From Humulus lupulus (taxonomy: Eukaryota; Streptophyta; Magnoliopsida; Rosales; Cannabaceae), in NCBI RefSeq assembly GCF_963169125.1, contig NC_084798.1, positions 102,937,970-103,001,969 on the forward strand: a DNA stretch of 64,000 nucleotides, read 5' to 3'. Shown here in pieces: positions 23,700-36,205 of the stretch (the stretch's first letter is position 1; each line of letters begins with the position of its first letter). A model generated the notes under the pieces. The model was not told the origin of the DNA. It saw only the letters and a program-made list of their open reading frames with translations, and ran no database searches. The position numbers were made by a program, and so were the translations under genes.

Positions 23700-26600
23700 A
23701 TAAATAAACACATATTACTCACTGAGCATGTTTTATTTTCTTTTGGGATCAACCTATATTCCTTCTTCAATGTCGCTTCTAATGTATTCACCATCACCGT
23801 CTTCTGAACAATAATGAATTTCCTCAACTTGTTCATGTATCGGTTGTCCAACTATAAAATAATCATGACATAAATCATCATTTTCCTCATGGTCTTCATT
23901 CTCTCAAAACTTCCTCTATGGGGCTGTTAAAACAACAGACCATTTAGCATCAACTGGATCAGTTATATAAAACATCTGTTTTACTTGGGTAGGCTTGATG
24001 AAAGGATCGTTCTTGCTTTGTTTTTTACTTAAATCAACCAAAGTGAATCCAAGCTCGTCTATTCTAACTCCAACATTGTTGTCTACCCAAGAACATTTAA
24101 GAAGGGGAATTCAGAACAACGAATATTCAAGTTCCCATATTTCTTCAATAACCCCATAATATGTCATAGTACCTGAAACTGGATTATAGTCTTTTGCACT
24201 TGCAAAATTCATTGCTTTTGCGACAATACTTACTCCACTATTTTGAACCATTCGAGCATCATCTCTAGACTTTGTATGAAATCATTTTCCCCCGACAATA
24301 TAAGCACGATGCTTTATTACTTCAATGCTTGCTCCAAGAGATATGTGATTCAACACATCCGATACTCCATGATTTTTTTCTCCCAACTTCGTTAGAATGG
24401 TATTCTTCAACCACCTAATAAATGTTTTACGATGTTCATCTATAACCCATTTCTATTTATTTTTTACCTTGTTTGGAGCCATTGATTGTAGAAACTCCAT
24501 GTGCTCACTACAAATAAACATTAATGGTTTAAAATTTAAACAATACATAAATGAGTGTTAAAACTGATTGAAATATATGACATACGTTATATATGATTGA
24601 ACCTCTGGATTATTATCCAGTACAACTAATTGAGCTTGATCTAATTCTGTCTTAGAAACGGTCACCATTGTTCCTCTCCCCTGTAATCCTTTATCAATCT
24701 CGGAGTTATTTTGTGGTTTGCTGATTCGGATTGCCTCGACTCCAACCATGTACTCTGAACAAAATTCAACTTCCTCTTCTTATATATAACACTCAAACAT
24801 ACTAGCTTCTGGACGATGGTGATTACGCACATAACCTTTCAACACCTTCATATTCCTTTCAAATGGATACATCCATCTCGCCCAAACTGGCCCACACAAT
24901 TTTGCTTCTCTTACTAGATGAACCATCAAATGTATCATGATGTCAAAGAAAGATGGTGGAATATATCTTTCAAGGTTGCATAAAGTAATGACTATCTGAT
25001 CATGCAATGCATCCAACTTCTTCATTTCTAATTCTTTCTGCATAATTGATTAAAAAAGATGCAAACAATTGTCACACAATCCCAAACTCTTTTTGGTAAG
25101 ACTAATCGAATGGTAATCGTAAATAATTGTTGCATTAACATGTGGCAATCGTGAGATTTCATTCCCATTAACCTCAAATCCTCCATGGACACCAAGTTTC
25201 TAATGTTAGATGAATATCCATCAGACACTTTCATCTTCGCAAGTGATTTACATACAACTTGTTTCTCTTCTCTAGACAGCGTAAAACATGCCAGAGATAA
25301 ATATGTATGTTTACCTTTCTCCTCAGGTGCCAAACGATGTCTTATGCCCATCTCAACAAGATCTAAACGACTAGCCAAACCATCCTTAGTTTTGTCGGGG
25401 ATATCAAGTAAGGTACCAATAATACTTTCACACACATTTTTTTCTATGTGCATGACATCAAAACAATGACGAACCAATAAATCTTTCCAGTATGGAAGAT
25501 GAAAAAAATGATTTTCTTTGAAAACATCCATGAACTTTCTTATTTTTTTGCGTCTTTCCATACTTAAAGTCTATTATTTCTACTTCATCAAGAATTTGCT
25601 CCCCTGATAGTGGCAAAGGAGCAACATTTCGTTCTTTAGTACCATCAAATGCTTTCTTTTTATTTCTATCACGATGACTTAGATGCAAGTATTGTCTATG
25701 AACCATATAGCACATTTTATGCCCATTTGATAGGCGATGAGCCCATGTGTTGGTGCAACAAATTGGACAACCTTTGTAACCTTTTGTGCTCAACCCTGAT
25801 AAATTATTATATGTTTGGAAATCACTAACAGTCCACAACAACACAACTTTCAAATTAAAGAATTCTTTCTTTAAACCATCATATGCCTTAACACCATTTT
25901 CATACAACTCTTTCAAATTATCAATTAATGGTGCAAAATAAACATCAGTATCGTGTACTGGTTGTTTTGGGCCTGAAATCATTACCAAAAGCATCATAAA
26001 CTTCCTTTTCATGACTAAACAAGGAGGAAGATTGTACATAACAAGGAAGATGGGCCACAAACTATGCCGACTACTCAGAGATCTATGTGGGTTAACTCCA
26101 TCAGCAAATAAACCTAGACGAAGATGTCTTGGTTCGGTTTTAAATTTTGGATTCAAGGGATTTACTTTTCCAAGCTTGTGAATCAGCAGGATGTCAGAGT
26201 TTGCTGTCTTTTACTCGCCTAGTCTCGTGCCATATTAAATTTTCAGAGTGCTCTACACTTTGATATAATCGCTTAAGCCGAGAAATCAAAGGCAAGTACC
26301 ACATCACTTTTTGAGGAATGTTTTTCCTCATTTCCTTACTCTTGTTAGGTTTGTACTGCGGTAAACCACATTCATGGCTAGTGTCCATGTCTGCATACTC
26401 TTTACGATATAAAACACAATCGCTCGGACATGCATGGATTTTTCATACTTCAAAGCTATCAAAGTTAATGTTTTCCTGACTTCATATGTAGACTCCGAGA
26501 AGCAGTTATCTAAAGGCAAAATATCGTTAAAAGCAGCTAGAAATTGACTAAAACATTTATCGCTCACTCCATTTTCTGCTTTTATGTTGTAAAATTTCAC

Positions 26601-27001
26601 CATTGTAGCTAATCATAGTTTTTTGCAACCATTGAACAACAATTTATCTACATCTCTAACCAAATTATCAATTTTTTTTTTTGGATCAACAACAAACTCC
26701 TCTTGAGCTTCATCAAGCAATTCCATAGGATGATCATCAAAATCATCTACCTCTCGCCTCCCTAATAGATATGGATCATTATTTGATAATTCTCCATGCC
26801 AATACAATGTAGTATAACTTTTATTGAATCCCCGAAAAAATGCATGATATTTAATCATGGTAATACTCCATTTTGATCCATTACCACAATCTAAACATGG
26901 ACAAGGAATTCTTTGAGGATCACTACAATTCTTTAAGCAAAACTCTAAAAATTTGTTGAATCCATCTTGAAATTGTGGTGTTTCTCTCCTCTCATGCATC
27001 T
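23700..27001 (-). pseudogene. CACTA-1 TNP2-like transposase (several frame breaks)
   Basis: The transposase cuts and joins the CACTA ends. The reverse strand from ATG 26999 gives the N-terminal transposase-associated domain (PCPCLDCGNGSKW, YTTLYWHGE). PCRVKDSKLKH-type sequence precedes the Transposase_21 core (LRLGLFADGVNPHRSLSSRH, SGPKQPVHDTDVYFAPLIDN, NNLSGLSTKGYKGCPICCTN). HCFDVMHIEKNVCESIIGTL and PEEKGKHTYLSLACFTLSRE follow. A DUF4218-like part (YIPPSFFDIMIHLMVHLVRE, 25000-24900) and a DUF4216-like end (FTLVDLSKKQSKNDPFIKPT, about 24030) complete it. Frames change near 26600, 26190, 25556 and 25040, and stops occur. Nearly the full family length is present. Confidence 0.88.
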
Positions 27002-27077
27002 ATGATTTATCCATAATAATAATTATAAAAATAATTCCTATTAAGTTTTACAAAACAAATATCACATATTAAAAAAT

Positions 27078-27460
27078 ATGTTTAATTAATAAATCCTAAA
27101 AAATATTAAGTAGAGTTTCTTCTATTTCTATAACATATTCTAATTTCATAAGTACCTATTAATTCAACACAAACAAACACAATAATCAACAAGCATACTT
27201 CTGTCCTTATCAATTAATAAATCCTAAAAAAAATTGGGCAGAGTTTCTTCTATATCTATTACATATCCCAATTTCATAAGTACCTATTAATTAAATACAA
27301 ACAAGCACAATAATAACAAGCATAATTTTTTCCTTATCAATTAATAAACCTACAAAAAATTGGGCAGAGTTTCCTCTGTTTCTATAACATATTACAATTT
27401 CATAAGTACCTATTAATTCAACACAAACAAACACAATAATCAACATGCATAATTTCGTTC
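27078..27460. repeat. ~127-bp tandem repeat in CACTA-1
   Basis: Almost three copies, with GAGTTTCTTCTATTTCTATA-like starts at 27113, 27241 and 27367, each continuing ATTTCATAAGTACCTATTAATT and AACACAAACAAACACAATAAT. It lies upstream of the transposase gene in its 5' region. Non-coding. From 27461 to 28520 I see only AT-rich sequence plus two direct copies of GAGTTTTCTAGCAAGATTGA (28271 and 28389). Confidence 0.7.
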
Positions 27461-28687
27461 TTTTACCACCGCAGCACACAAATTTCTCAGAACCTACTTC
27501 ACTAATTTCAAACCTGATTTCCACTAAATTCAATATGATTTAACTATAATTCTATAAATATATACAATAGTATTAAATAAAAATAAAATTCCCACTCACC
27601 TTAAAATTAATCTTCAAGCTAGTAACCACCAATGAAAAACCAAATTACTTCCAAAACAATAACCGCCCTAAAAATAATATAAAATAATTAAATATTATAA
27701 TTATTGAGTTTATAATAACTAGTACAAGCATATTATACAAATAAAACTTTATCTTAACTAAATATTAACTTGAATTTTTTTTCACAACAATAAAATATCT
27801 AAACATTAAAACTATATTTTACAAAAGAATTTTTTTTAACTAGATATTGAATTGATCTTTTTTTATTATAACAACAACATATTAACTTTTTTTATAACAA
27901 CAACAAAATATTAACTTAATTAGTTTTCTAAATAATTTTTCAAAAAAAAAGATATTATAAAATACAAAAATAAATCAAATAAATTATAAATTTAGTAATA
28001 CATTAATATTAAATTCAGTTTAATAAAAAAATATTTCACAAACACATTTTTTAAGATTCATACATTCTTAAATAATCAAACACAACTCTAAAACATTATT
28101 ATCAACAATAAGCACATATACATTATCAATATATTATCAAAAAATATAAAAATCTTGAAATAAATATATATATATATAAATCATGTAAACATTTATTTAA
28201 CGATCAATACATAGTACAAACCTCAAAACTTTGTATAGAAGCTGAAAATCCGTTGAAAAACCCAAAACAATGGAGTTTTCTAGCAAGATTGATGGAAGAA
28301 ATCACCACAAATCACCACAAATCACCATTGTCAAGACACAATTTTTCACTCAAAACAGAAAATTACAACATTTCTATGATATATTTGAGTTTTCTAGCAA
28401 GATTGATGGAAGAAAATGAGGCAAAATGGTGCTAAATGGAGAAACCCTTATTTTTCTCACGTTGGAAATGGAGGTTTTCGCTCTCTGTTTGGGGGTTTCA
28501 GTGTTTCGGAAATGAGGGAAAAGGCGTATGGGTTGGGATAACCGAAATAGTAGCTTAATTGCTATGAGTGCCGAACCAAAAAGCGAAGTTAAAAGTCTTT
28601 TAAAAGCTTTAACTTCGCTTTTTATGTATTTCCCAATATCCTTATGTGTAAAAATCGAAGTTAAAGCCTATTTTTGTTGTAGTGATG

Positions 28688-28960
28688 GATGCTTAAACCA
28701 TGCAAGCAGCGTCGGGAATGATGCAAGATGAGCTAGCTACCCTGAAAGCTAACTAGGAGAATGTGGCTGAAATAATGATCCTGCAACAAGTAGATAATGA
28801 TAGGAAGCGATGAGAGTTGGATGCCAGGCATGCAGAAATGGATTGTCGACAAAGGGACACGACCATTGCCTTAGAAGATGCTATACAACTTTGTAGAGTC
28901 CAAAGAACTTTACTTAGCTAGTTAGATAATAGTATTATAGTAATAGTAGTATTATTGTCA
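28688..28960 (+). pseudogene. Tat-lineage Gag, N-terminal coiled-coil piece
   Basis: Resumes after the CACTA-1 target duplication. It reads MQAASGMMQDELATLKAN, then ENVAEIMILQQVDNDRKR and ELDARHAEMDCRQRDTTIAL: a charged heptad-like stretch, as in the N-terminal part of Tat Gag. Three in-frame stops (28753, 28812 and 28918 area) break it. It ends where LTR A begins at 28961. Confidence 0.55.
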
Positions 28961-30811
28961 TGACTGTGGATTTTTGGTTCAAACCGGGATTTATTTGGAC
29001 ACTCATAGTAACACTTGTAGATTTTCTAAGTTTAACCTATAGTTTAAGAATATTAATTTTAACCTAAGGTTTGATTAATATGACTGATATTGAGGGTAAT
29101 ATTTATTATATTATAAGGTTTAGATAAGACCCAATAAGATAATAGCACATGTCATGTGTATGTTTAATAATGATTAAGTATTTTGAGGAATAAATTTATT
29201 AATGTTAAAATTTGAATATCCTAGGGTCAGTCAGCAGCTTTGAAAACGTTAGAGGGCTTAGTCAAGGCTGTTTACTCAATTCAAAGTAAGCTAAAAATGT
29301 GTAATTTCGTGTTTAAATATTCAACGTATGCCGATATATCGAAGCTATAGGGGGCGATATATCGCAGCACGAAGATACGAAAAACACGAAACGTTGCACG
29401 ATTGCCTCGGGCATACTGGCCCAGGCGATATATCGCCTACAGGGGGCGATATATCGCCTCCTTCAGGGCATTTTGAAACATTTTGAAAATGTTCTCCATT
29501 CAATTCTTGAACCTCTTGATAAGTCCAGCATCTTTCTGAACGAGTCTTCAGCCTCTGCTGAACGATAATTCAAATGTTTTTCACTTAAAAAGCCATTATT
29601 TTTATTCAAGTTAAATGAAGATCTTTTCATTCCTAAACTCTATAAAGAGGACCTAGTACCCAACCATTTATTCATTCTTCAAGCTAAGTTCAGAGGCTGC
29701 AAAGTTGCTAGGTTATTGTGAGAGTGTAAACACTTGGGTTGGGGATCGTAAGCTTGATCACTATAAGCTTACCAAACACTTGGAAAGTAAGGTTTTATAG
29801 CATTTCAGTTCAAGGTTTAGATTGACTATAGAAGCATTCAAGGTATTCCACACTCTAGTCCATTTCTGTATTGTTTTCCTTGAAATTCTTATAGTTTTCT
29901 ACTCAGCCCCTAACTTCATTCTTTATTCTTCGATAGGAAATCTAAGTTCTTGAGCATAAGGTTTTTGGTAAGTATATTCTTGATGGTGTAGCTCTTTCTT
30001 CACTTTCATCCCTTTTCTTCAATATACTCACCATGTTATAAATGGTTTTTAGGAGTGTTCCCAGGTCCCAAACCTGTTCTCATATCGCGGTAATTTTGGT
30101 AAGGAAAATAGGATAGGATTTATGTGTTATATGATTTTATATGTTATCTTATGATTTTATGTTATGTAATATGCTATGTTAAGTATGTTTGTAGACTTGG
30201 GCATATGACCTATACAACTAACAAGCCCCAAATAGATTATGGGCATATGACTTGCTTAGCTAGCATGCCTCACTAATCTAATGGGCATATGACTTGTTTA
30301 GTTTATGGGACCCCAAGTAATAATGGCCATTATAGTATGTATGTGACATAAGTGTTATGATATGTTTTATGTTTCTTTATGAAATTTATGTATATGGTCT
30401 ATGTGTTAGATTTTCCTTGCTGGGCATTAGGCTCACTCCTTTTATGTTTATATGTGCAGGAAAATAGCTTAGTGGCGGGAAAGGTTCTTGGAAGCTTGGG
30501 GAATGTGTATTGAGGCAGAATGGATTCAAAGAGCCGAGAGTTTCGATTCGAGGATGAAGTCTTTACTTATGGTTTTATGTGTATTTTTCCGCACTTATGA
30601 ATGTAATCTCTTTTTAATTACCATTATGTTATGTTTTGATTTTAAAACAATGGGATCCCATATCCTACTTGAGATTTTATGTAAGTTTAACATTTGTTTT
30701 TATAACTTTTAATAAAGTTATGATCTTTTCACTTGTATGTTCTGTTAAGGATTAGGGTCTATGTGTAGTTTTCATTAATGGTCCAAAGTCTAGAGTAGTT
30801 GGGTCATTACA
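28961..30811 (+). repeat. 5' LTR of Ty3/gypsy copy A
   Basis: Begins TGACTGTGGATTTTTGG and ends GGGTCATTACA. 1851 bp, followed two bases later by a primer binding site. Nearly identical over its length to 36206-37738, which lacks an internal stretch of about 319 bp (29406-29724 here). It contains four CGATATATCG palindromes (29331-29458) and three GGGCATATGAC repeats (30197-30300). The GCTGGGCATTAGGCTCAC block at 30419 parallels the U5 block of the other LTR families. Confidence 0.92.
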
Positions 30812-30813
30812 GT

Positions 30814-30826
30814 TGGTATCAGAGAA
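30814..30826 (+). other. Primer binding site of copy A
   Basis: TGGTATCAGAGAA directly after the LTR matches the initiator-Met tRNA 3' end complement (TGGTATCAGAGC) in the first 11 bases. This is the usual primer for plant Ty3/gypsy chromoviruses and marks the orientation of copy A. Confidence 0.88.
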
Positions 30827-30964
30827 ACGGTTCCTTCGCATGAAGTTCTCCTCGATACACACACTCAAAGCTCCGAATGTGACCGCCAAGTAAGTATTTA
30901 AGTTATAGTTATTTTTCTTATGTGTATAGCTAACAATTTTTACTATTTATGTTTTCAGTTAAGT

Positions 30965-31434
30965 ATGAACGGAGCATTAACTTATAAGGATATCCGAGCC
31001 ATTAAGGCTTTAAAGAGAATAAGAGAACCAAGAAACACCATAGGAACACTAGAGAGAATCACTCGGAGATTGCTTTTGTTCCACCGAGAGATAGGTCATC
31101 TTCAAGAATCTAAGCAAATCATGATGAGAGCAACGGAACAATATGTATTAGTAATTAGACTGTTTAAAGATTTTCATCCTGTAATAGTAGCCTTAGAGGA
31201 AATATGGGAAACAATGGATGATGAGGATGAACTACTAGCAGCAATGCGATATTACTTCCTCCTAATTAGGTTCACTTCAAAATCCTAATTTCAGTTTACC
31301 AATGAGCAAAAACATAGGATTTTCACAAACCTTCCTAGAGGACATTTTGATGCACATGACAATGAGGATTATGAAGAGCTAGATGATGATATGTTAGATG
31401 AAGGGTCGGATGTAGAAGATCCTGATTTTTAGAA
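30965..31434 (+). CDS. Extra acidic ORF between primer binding site and gag (copy A)
   Basis: From ATG 30965 the frame reads MNGALTYKDIRAIKALKRIR, passes a Lys/Arg- and Glu-rich helical part (LERITRRLLLFHREIGHLQE, EQYVLVIRLFKDFHPVIVAL), and meets TAA at 31286. The same frame then continues through 48 further codons ending EDYEELDDDMLDEGSDVEDP and a stop at 31432. One nonsense change therefore divides a protein of about 155 residues with a strongly acidic tail. A GTAAGT donor near 30893 and TTTTCAG acceptor just before 30960 could splice the leader onto it. It resembles no Gag, Pol or Env domain I know. Function unknown. Confidence 0.45.
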
Positions 31435-31968
31435 TAGTAGTTTTCATTGTTTGTTTTATTTATTTCTTTATTTTATGGTTGTAATAAGTGAAAAAATTCT
31501 TTTTTTTCCAAATGAATATCATGTTATTTCATTATCATGTATGAGTTTGATTTTATTTTCGCAATCATAATAAATAATAAATAAAATGAATAATGACTAA
31601 GTTCGGTGAGGGTGGATACAAATCAATGAACCAAGTTTCCTTATTGAGAGTTAGGGGGCCATAGTACTGGGAACGATTTTACTGATCCCATCCCTCCCTC
31701 AATATGGTTAACTTTGGAACAAAGGTGAGTTTCGAGCCTGAGAATTAAGTCATATAGGATGATTAGAAACAGACTTAGAAAATAAAGATGACTTGTTTTT
31801 CTAAGTATAGAGACCCACTCTAAATAATAAATAAAGACCTATTTAATTTTTCATAAGAAGTCATAATAAATAGGTCCGAGATATGTTTGTTTTAGAATAA
31901 GTTTTTTCCTTAGAGCCTATTAGGTAAAGTTCTAACATGTTTCTTTCAACTGTTAGAACTCTGCTAAG
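31435..31968. other. Non-coding spacer before gag of copy A
   Basis: AT-rich untranslated sequence without an open frame. It contains GTAATAAGTG, a run of T, and a non-repetitive stretch up to the gag ATG at 31969. It may be the rest of the leader. Confidence 0.5.
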
Positions 31969-33190
31969 ATGTCGCTCCGAAGATCTGCACACACCAACGG
32001 AAACACCTCCAACACTGTTCCAGCGAACAATGAAGCTCCTCCAGTTCGCAGAAGGGGAGTGCGTACTACTACTAGCCGCAACGCGCCGGCACCGCCAGCT
32101 GACAACACTGCGGAGATTGCCAGATTGAGACAACAAGTTGAGGAACTTTTGCAGCATCAATGACAACAGGCTCAGCCTCAAACTCAGCCTCCGCCGCAGC
32201 CGCAGCCACAGCAAATGGCCCTAGCACCCCAACAAGTTGGTCCATATGGGGGATGGCCAGTGGAGAACTACGCACCATATCCAGTACAAAATATGGAGCT
32301 AGTGTATGAAAGGTTCCGCAAACAGCATGCTCCAAACTTTGAAGGGACTACAGACCCCTTTGAGGCAGAAGAGTGGCTAAGGAATGTGGAGCCGATTCTG
32401 ACACACATGAATCTCAGCAATGCGGACTGCATATCCTGTGTCTCGTCATTGCTCAAGAAGGATGCCAGGATATGGTGGGATTTGGTCCAGCAATCGCATG
32501 AAGTGGCCACCATGACATGGACTCGATTTGTGGAGCTCTTCCACAAGAAGTACTACAATTCGGCTGTACTCGCTACGAGAGTTGAGGAGTTCACCAACTT
32601 GAAGCAGGGTACTTTATCAGTGGTAGAGTATGCTCGTCAATTCGATCGCTTCGCTAAGTTCGCATCTGAGATGGTTCCAACCGATTTTCTGAGGGTAAAC
32701 AAGTTTGTTAGAGGACTTCGACCGAAAATCGAGATGGGGGTTAAGTTAGCAAATCCGGGGAATACTACGTATGCCGACGTTCTTGAAACGACAATAGAAG
32801 TAGAAAGGTTGCAGGCCAATGTAAGTAAAGAGGAAGCCAGTAAGCCTGAAACTAGACAGCAGAATCAACCTCAGACCAGTCAGAACAACAACTATAATAA
32901 CAACAATCAGTCAGGCAACAACAGTAACGGTCAGAAGAGAAGGCATCCTGACAACAAGCAATCTGACAACGATAAAAGGGCACGAACAAATAATGGGGGA
33001 AATAGGCCGGGCTACGTGGAATACCCACCATGTGCTAAGTGTTAGAAGAAGCATCCTGGAGAATGTCGCGCAAACACCAAGGAATGTTTTAACTGTGGTC
33101 AGGAAGGACATCGGAAAAGAGATTGTCCTTAGCGGAAGCCAGAAGGAAAGAAAGACGATAAGATGGTTCCTGCTAGGGTTTTTGCCATGA
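31969..33190 (+). pseudogene. Ty3/gypsy Gag (copy A), nearly open
   Basis: ATG at 31969 starts MSLRRSAHTNGNTSNTVPAN. A Gln/Pro-rich linker follows, then the capsid (YERFRKQHAPNFEGTTDPFE, EEWLRNVEPILTHM, DARIWWDLVQQSHEVATMTW, YARQFDRFAKFASEMVPTDF). An Asn/Gln-rich tail leads to a zinc knuckle CFNCGQEGHRKRDCP near 33086-33130. The whole of gag, protease and RT is in one frame, interrupted only by TGA 32161, TAG 33043, TAG 33130, TGA 33403 and TAA 34363. Sequence type is Tekay/Del chromovirus. Much better kept than element 1. Confidence 0.9.
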
Positions 33191-35006
33191 CCCAAGGAGA
33201 GGTTGATGCTAGCAATAAGTTGGTCATAGGTCAGGTTTCTATCCTCAATAATTTATGTTCTGTATTATTTGATTCGGGAGCCACTCATTCGTATATCTCG
33301 TTAGGAATGATAGAAAAACTAGACAAACCTTGTGAAAGATTTAGAACTAGGTTTGTAACCGAGTTGCCTTCAGGCAAAGTAGTTCTATCATCACAGATAG
33401 TATGAGGCATACCGATCAAGATTGAGGACATAGAACTAGAAGGAGACCTGATTAAACTAGTGATCAAGGACTTCGACGTAATACTAGGCATGGATTGGCT
33501 AGCATGGCATGGCGCAACCATCGACTGCAAATGCAAGAAGGTGATGTTCGAGACTCCTGACGGACAGAGACTATGCTTCATGGGACAAGCTTCAGGATTA
33601 CGCACCCCGTTAGTATCATCTCTCAAAGCTCAGAGAATGATGGAGAAAGGATGTCAAGCGTTCTTAGCCAGCATCACAAATGTTGAAAGGGAGACACCAC
33701 TTAAGGTTGGAGATGTCCGTGTTATACGAGAATTTCCAGTGGTATTTTCCGATGACTTGCCAGGATTGCCGCCAACTCGGGAAATAGACTTCACGATAGA
33801 ATTAGAACCAGGCACCGTGCCTATCTGTAAGGCACCATACCGAATGGCACCTACGGAACTCAAGGAGTTAAAGAAGCAGCTACAAGAACTCCTAGACTTG
33901 GGTTTTATTAGGCCAAGCCATTCACCATGGGGAGCTCCGGTACTATTCGTGAAGAAGAAGGACAGAAGTATGTGGATGTGTATAGACTATCGCGAGCTGA
34001 ACAAGGTAACGATTAAGAACAAGTACCCGCTACCTCGGATCGACGACTTGTTTGATCAACTCCGAGGCGCGACTGTATTTTCAAGGATCGATTTACGGTC
34101 CGGGTATCATCAGCTCAAAGTAAAGGGAGAAGATATTCCTAAGACAGCCTTTAGGACTCGTTATGGACATTACGAGTTCTTGGTTATGTCCTTTGGTCTT
34201 ACTAATGCACCACCTGCATTTATGGACTTAATGAATAAGGTCTTCAAGGATTACTTAGATAAATTCGTCGTTGTGTTCATCGACGAGATCTTAGTATACT
34301 CCAAGGATGAAGTAGAGCACGAGGAACATTTGAGGTTGATTTTGACGCGATTGAAGGAGCATTAACTCAACGCAAAGTTCAAGAAATGTGAGTTTTGGCT
34401 TTTGCAAGTGGCGTTCCTCGGGCACATTATATCAAAAGACGGAGTTGCAGTAGACCCATCAAAGGTAGAGGCCGTGAAGGATTGGTCCAGACCAAAGAAC
34501 GCATCTGAAGTAAGAAGCTTCTAGGGTTAGCAGGTTATTATAGGAAGTTTGTAGAGGGATTTTCTAAGACAGCCACTCCGCTCACCAACCTGACCCGGAA
34601 ACAACAAAGATTTAACTGGAATGATAAGTGTGAAGAAATCTTCCAGTTGCTTAAGGATAAGCTTTGCTCAGCACCAGTACTCAGTGTACCAACACCCAAC
34701 GATAAGTTCGTAGTCTACTGCGATGCATCAAAGCAAGGATTGGGTTACGTGCTGATGCAAAATGACAAGGTGATAGCCTACGCCTCATGGCAGTTGAAGG
34801 AGTACGAGCAGCGCTATCCAACTCAAGATATGGAGTTGGTAGCGGTGGTCTTTGCGTTAAAAATCTGGCGCCATTATCTTTACGGAGAACGGTGCGAGAT
34901 TTATACAGAACACAAGAGTTTAAAGTACTTCTTTACTCAGAAGGAGCTCAATATGAGGCAGTGCAGGTGGTTAGAATTAGTAAAGGATTACGACTGCGAA
35001 ATCTTA
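33191..35006 (+). pseudogene. Ty3/gypsy protease-RT-RNase H (copy A), cut off before integrase
   Basis: Protease active site LFDSGATHSYI is near 33268 and [13 protein letters not shown] near 33480. RT has [33 protein letters not shown] (first Asp intact) and [13 protein letters not shown], where the usual FIDD is FIDE. A one-base loss near 34521 shifts [12 protein letters not shown]. RNase H has [30 protein letters not shown] and [16 protein letters not shown], where the usual Asp is Glu. The frame ends at CEIL at 35006, where an LTR fragment begins. Integrase, chromodomain and polypurine tract are missing, so the copy cannot move by itself. Confidence 0.92.
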
Positions 35007-36205
35007 TGTAACGACCCAAATTCCCTAATAAGGTTTAGGACCTTGATTAGGAGGCCGGGAGGGCAATAATTGATTTATTGTGCTATTATATGATTATATG
35101 CATGATTATGTGGGTCATATTATTATATGATGATAAAGGCATGCATGGGGCTATATACTCTGTTGTGAGGGTAATATGGTAATTTGGCTCATTGAGAGCG
35201 TAATTGCATACTTGTGTATATATTGGTAAGCTAAAGTTGAGACCACATTATTATGTGGATATATCTGTGATCTGCGACTTGAGACGATCCTAGTGAGCAA
35301 ATTAGCGAAAAAGTCATGGCGGGGATTTATACCCGGCTCGGGGTGAGCCTAGGGGTATAAACGAGAATTCAGTGAGCATATTGGAGTCTATTTTTAACAT
35401 CGAGGAATATATTTGGAGATTAGTTAGGTATCGGGAATTAAGTGGTAAATATTTAAGACACTTGAGGAATTAGTGGGAATCGGGAGCAATGACTAAAATG
35501 CCCTTAGAATGTTTAAAGGTTTAGTTATTATTGGGAGGGCAAGGTGGTCATTTGGCTTACTTAAGGTTAGGCTATGTTCTGCTTTTTGATGTTAGTGGAG
35601 GTTGTAGATAAACTTAGAAACTTAAGGAAAAGAAAAGAAGAAGGAAAGAAGGGAAAACAGAACACTTAGAGTTATCTCACTCTCTCTCATTCGGCTGGGG
35701 CATCTCTTCACCATTTCTTGTGGGTTTTGGAGCTGGAATTCTAGAGCAAGCTCAGGATGGAGCTTGGGGCTAGGGACTTTGGTGAAGCTTGAAGAACTAG
35801 CAGAATTAAGCCAGTCAATTGAGGTAAGTTTTAAGGTTTTCTGATGTGAATTTATGGGTTTTAATGAGATAGTTTTTAAGTTTGAGTTTTGGATGGAATA
35901 AAGGGATATGAACCTGAGGAGTTGAAGGGCTTGAAGCTGGTTGGATGCTAGAACGATTCTACAGCTGAGGTAAGGATTAATTTGAAGTTTGATGGTTGAA
36001 TTTGAGAGTTTTCATGGCTGGTTTTGAGTTTGTGGGTTTGAAATTTCAGAAGTTGGAATTGGGATTTTGGTGAGTCTTAGGCTGGATTTTTGGTTGGGTT
36101 GTGTTGTCTAAATCATTATAATGTTGTTATTATTAATTGGTTTTGAGTTGGGGGCTTTAGGATGGTTTTAGGTGAGGTTTAGAGATTGAAAATGGTGGTT
36201 TTTTC
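35007..36205 (+). repeat. Truncated LTR (TGTAACGACCC family) inside copy A
   Basis: Starts TGTAACGACCCAAATTCCC, cutting RNase H. It follows the solo LTR family of 18307-20601 through CCACATTATTATGTGG, GAGACGATCCTAG and CGGCTCGGGGTGAGCC to GAAAATGGTGGTTTTTTC, about half the LTR. There it is joined exactly to the first base of an A-type LTR (36206). The U5 half and any internal region are absent. Confidence 0.85.

Larger units (their letters stand above)
17576..28684 (-). mobile_element. CACTA-1: complete-ended CACTA (En/Spm) transposon, TSD ATG
   Basis: The left end CACTACTATAATAATAG and the right end, reverse-complemented, CACTACAACAAAAATAG share a terminal inverted repeat that continues with CTTTAACTTCG. 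ATG flanks both ends (17573-17575 and 28685-28687), a 3-bp target duplication as made by CACTA transposases. It is 11,109 bp including a 2295-bp solo LTR. Both genes run on the minus strand: TNP2-like transposase (27001 to about 23700), then a second gene with a Ulp1 protease end. Stops and frameshifts make it non-autonomous today. Confidence 0.95.

Noticed and set aside
27078..27460. CRISPR-like array
   Set aside because: The repeats are contiguous ~127-bp tandem copies without distinct spacers in plant DNA; this is an ordinary minisatellite.
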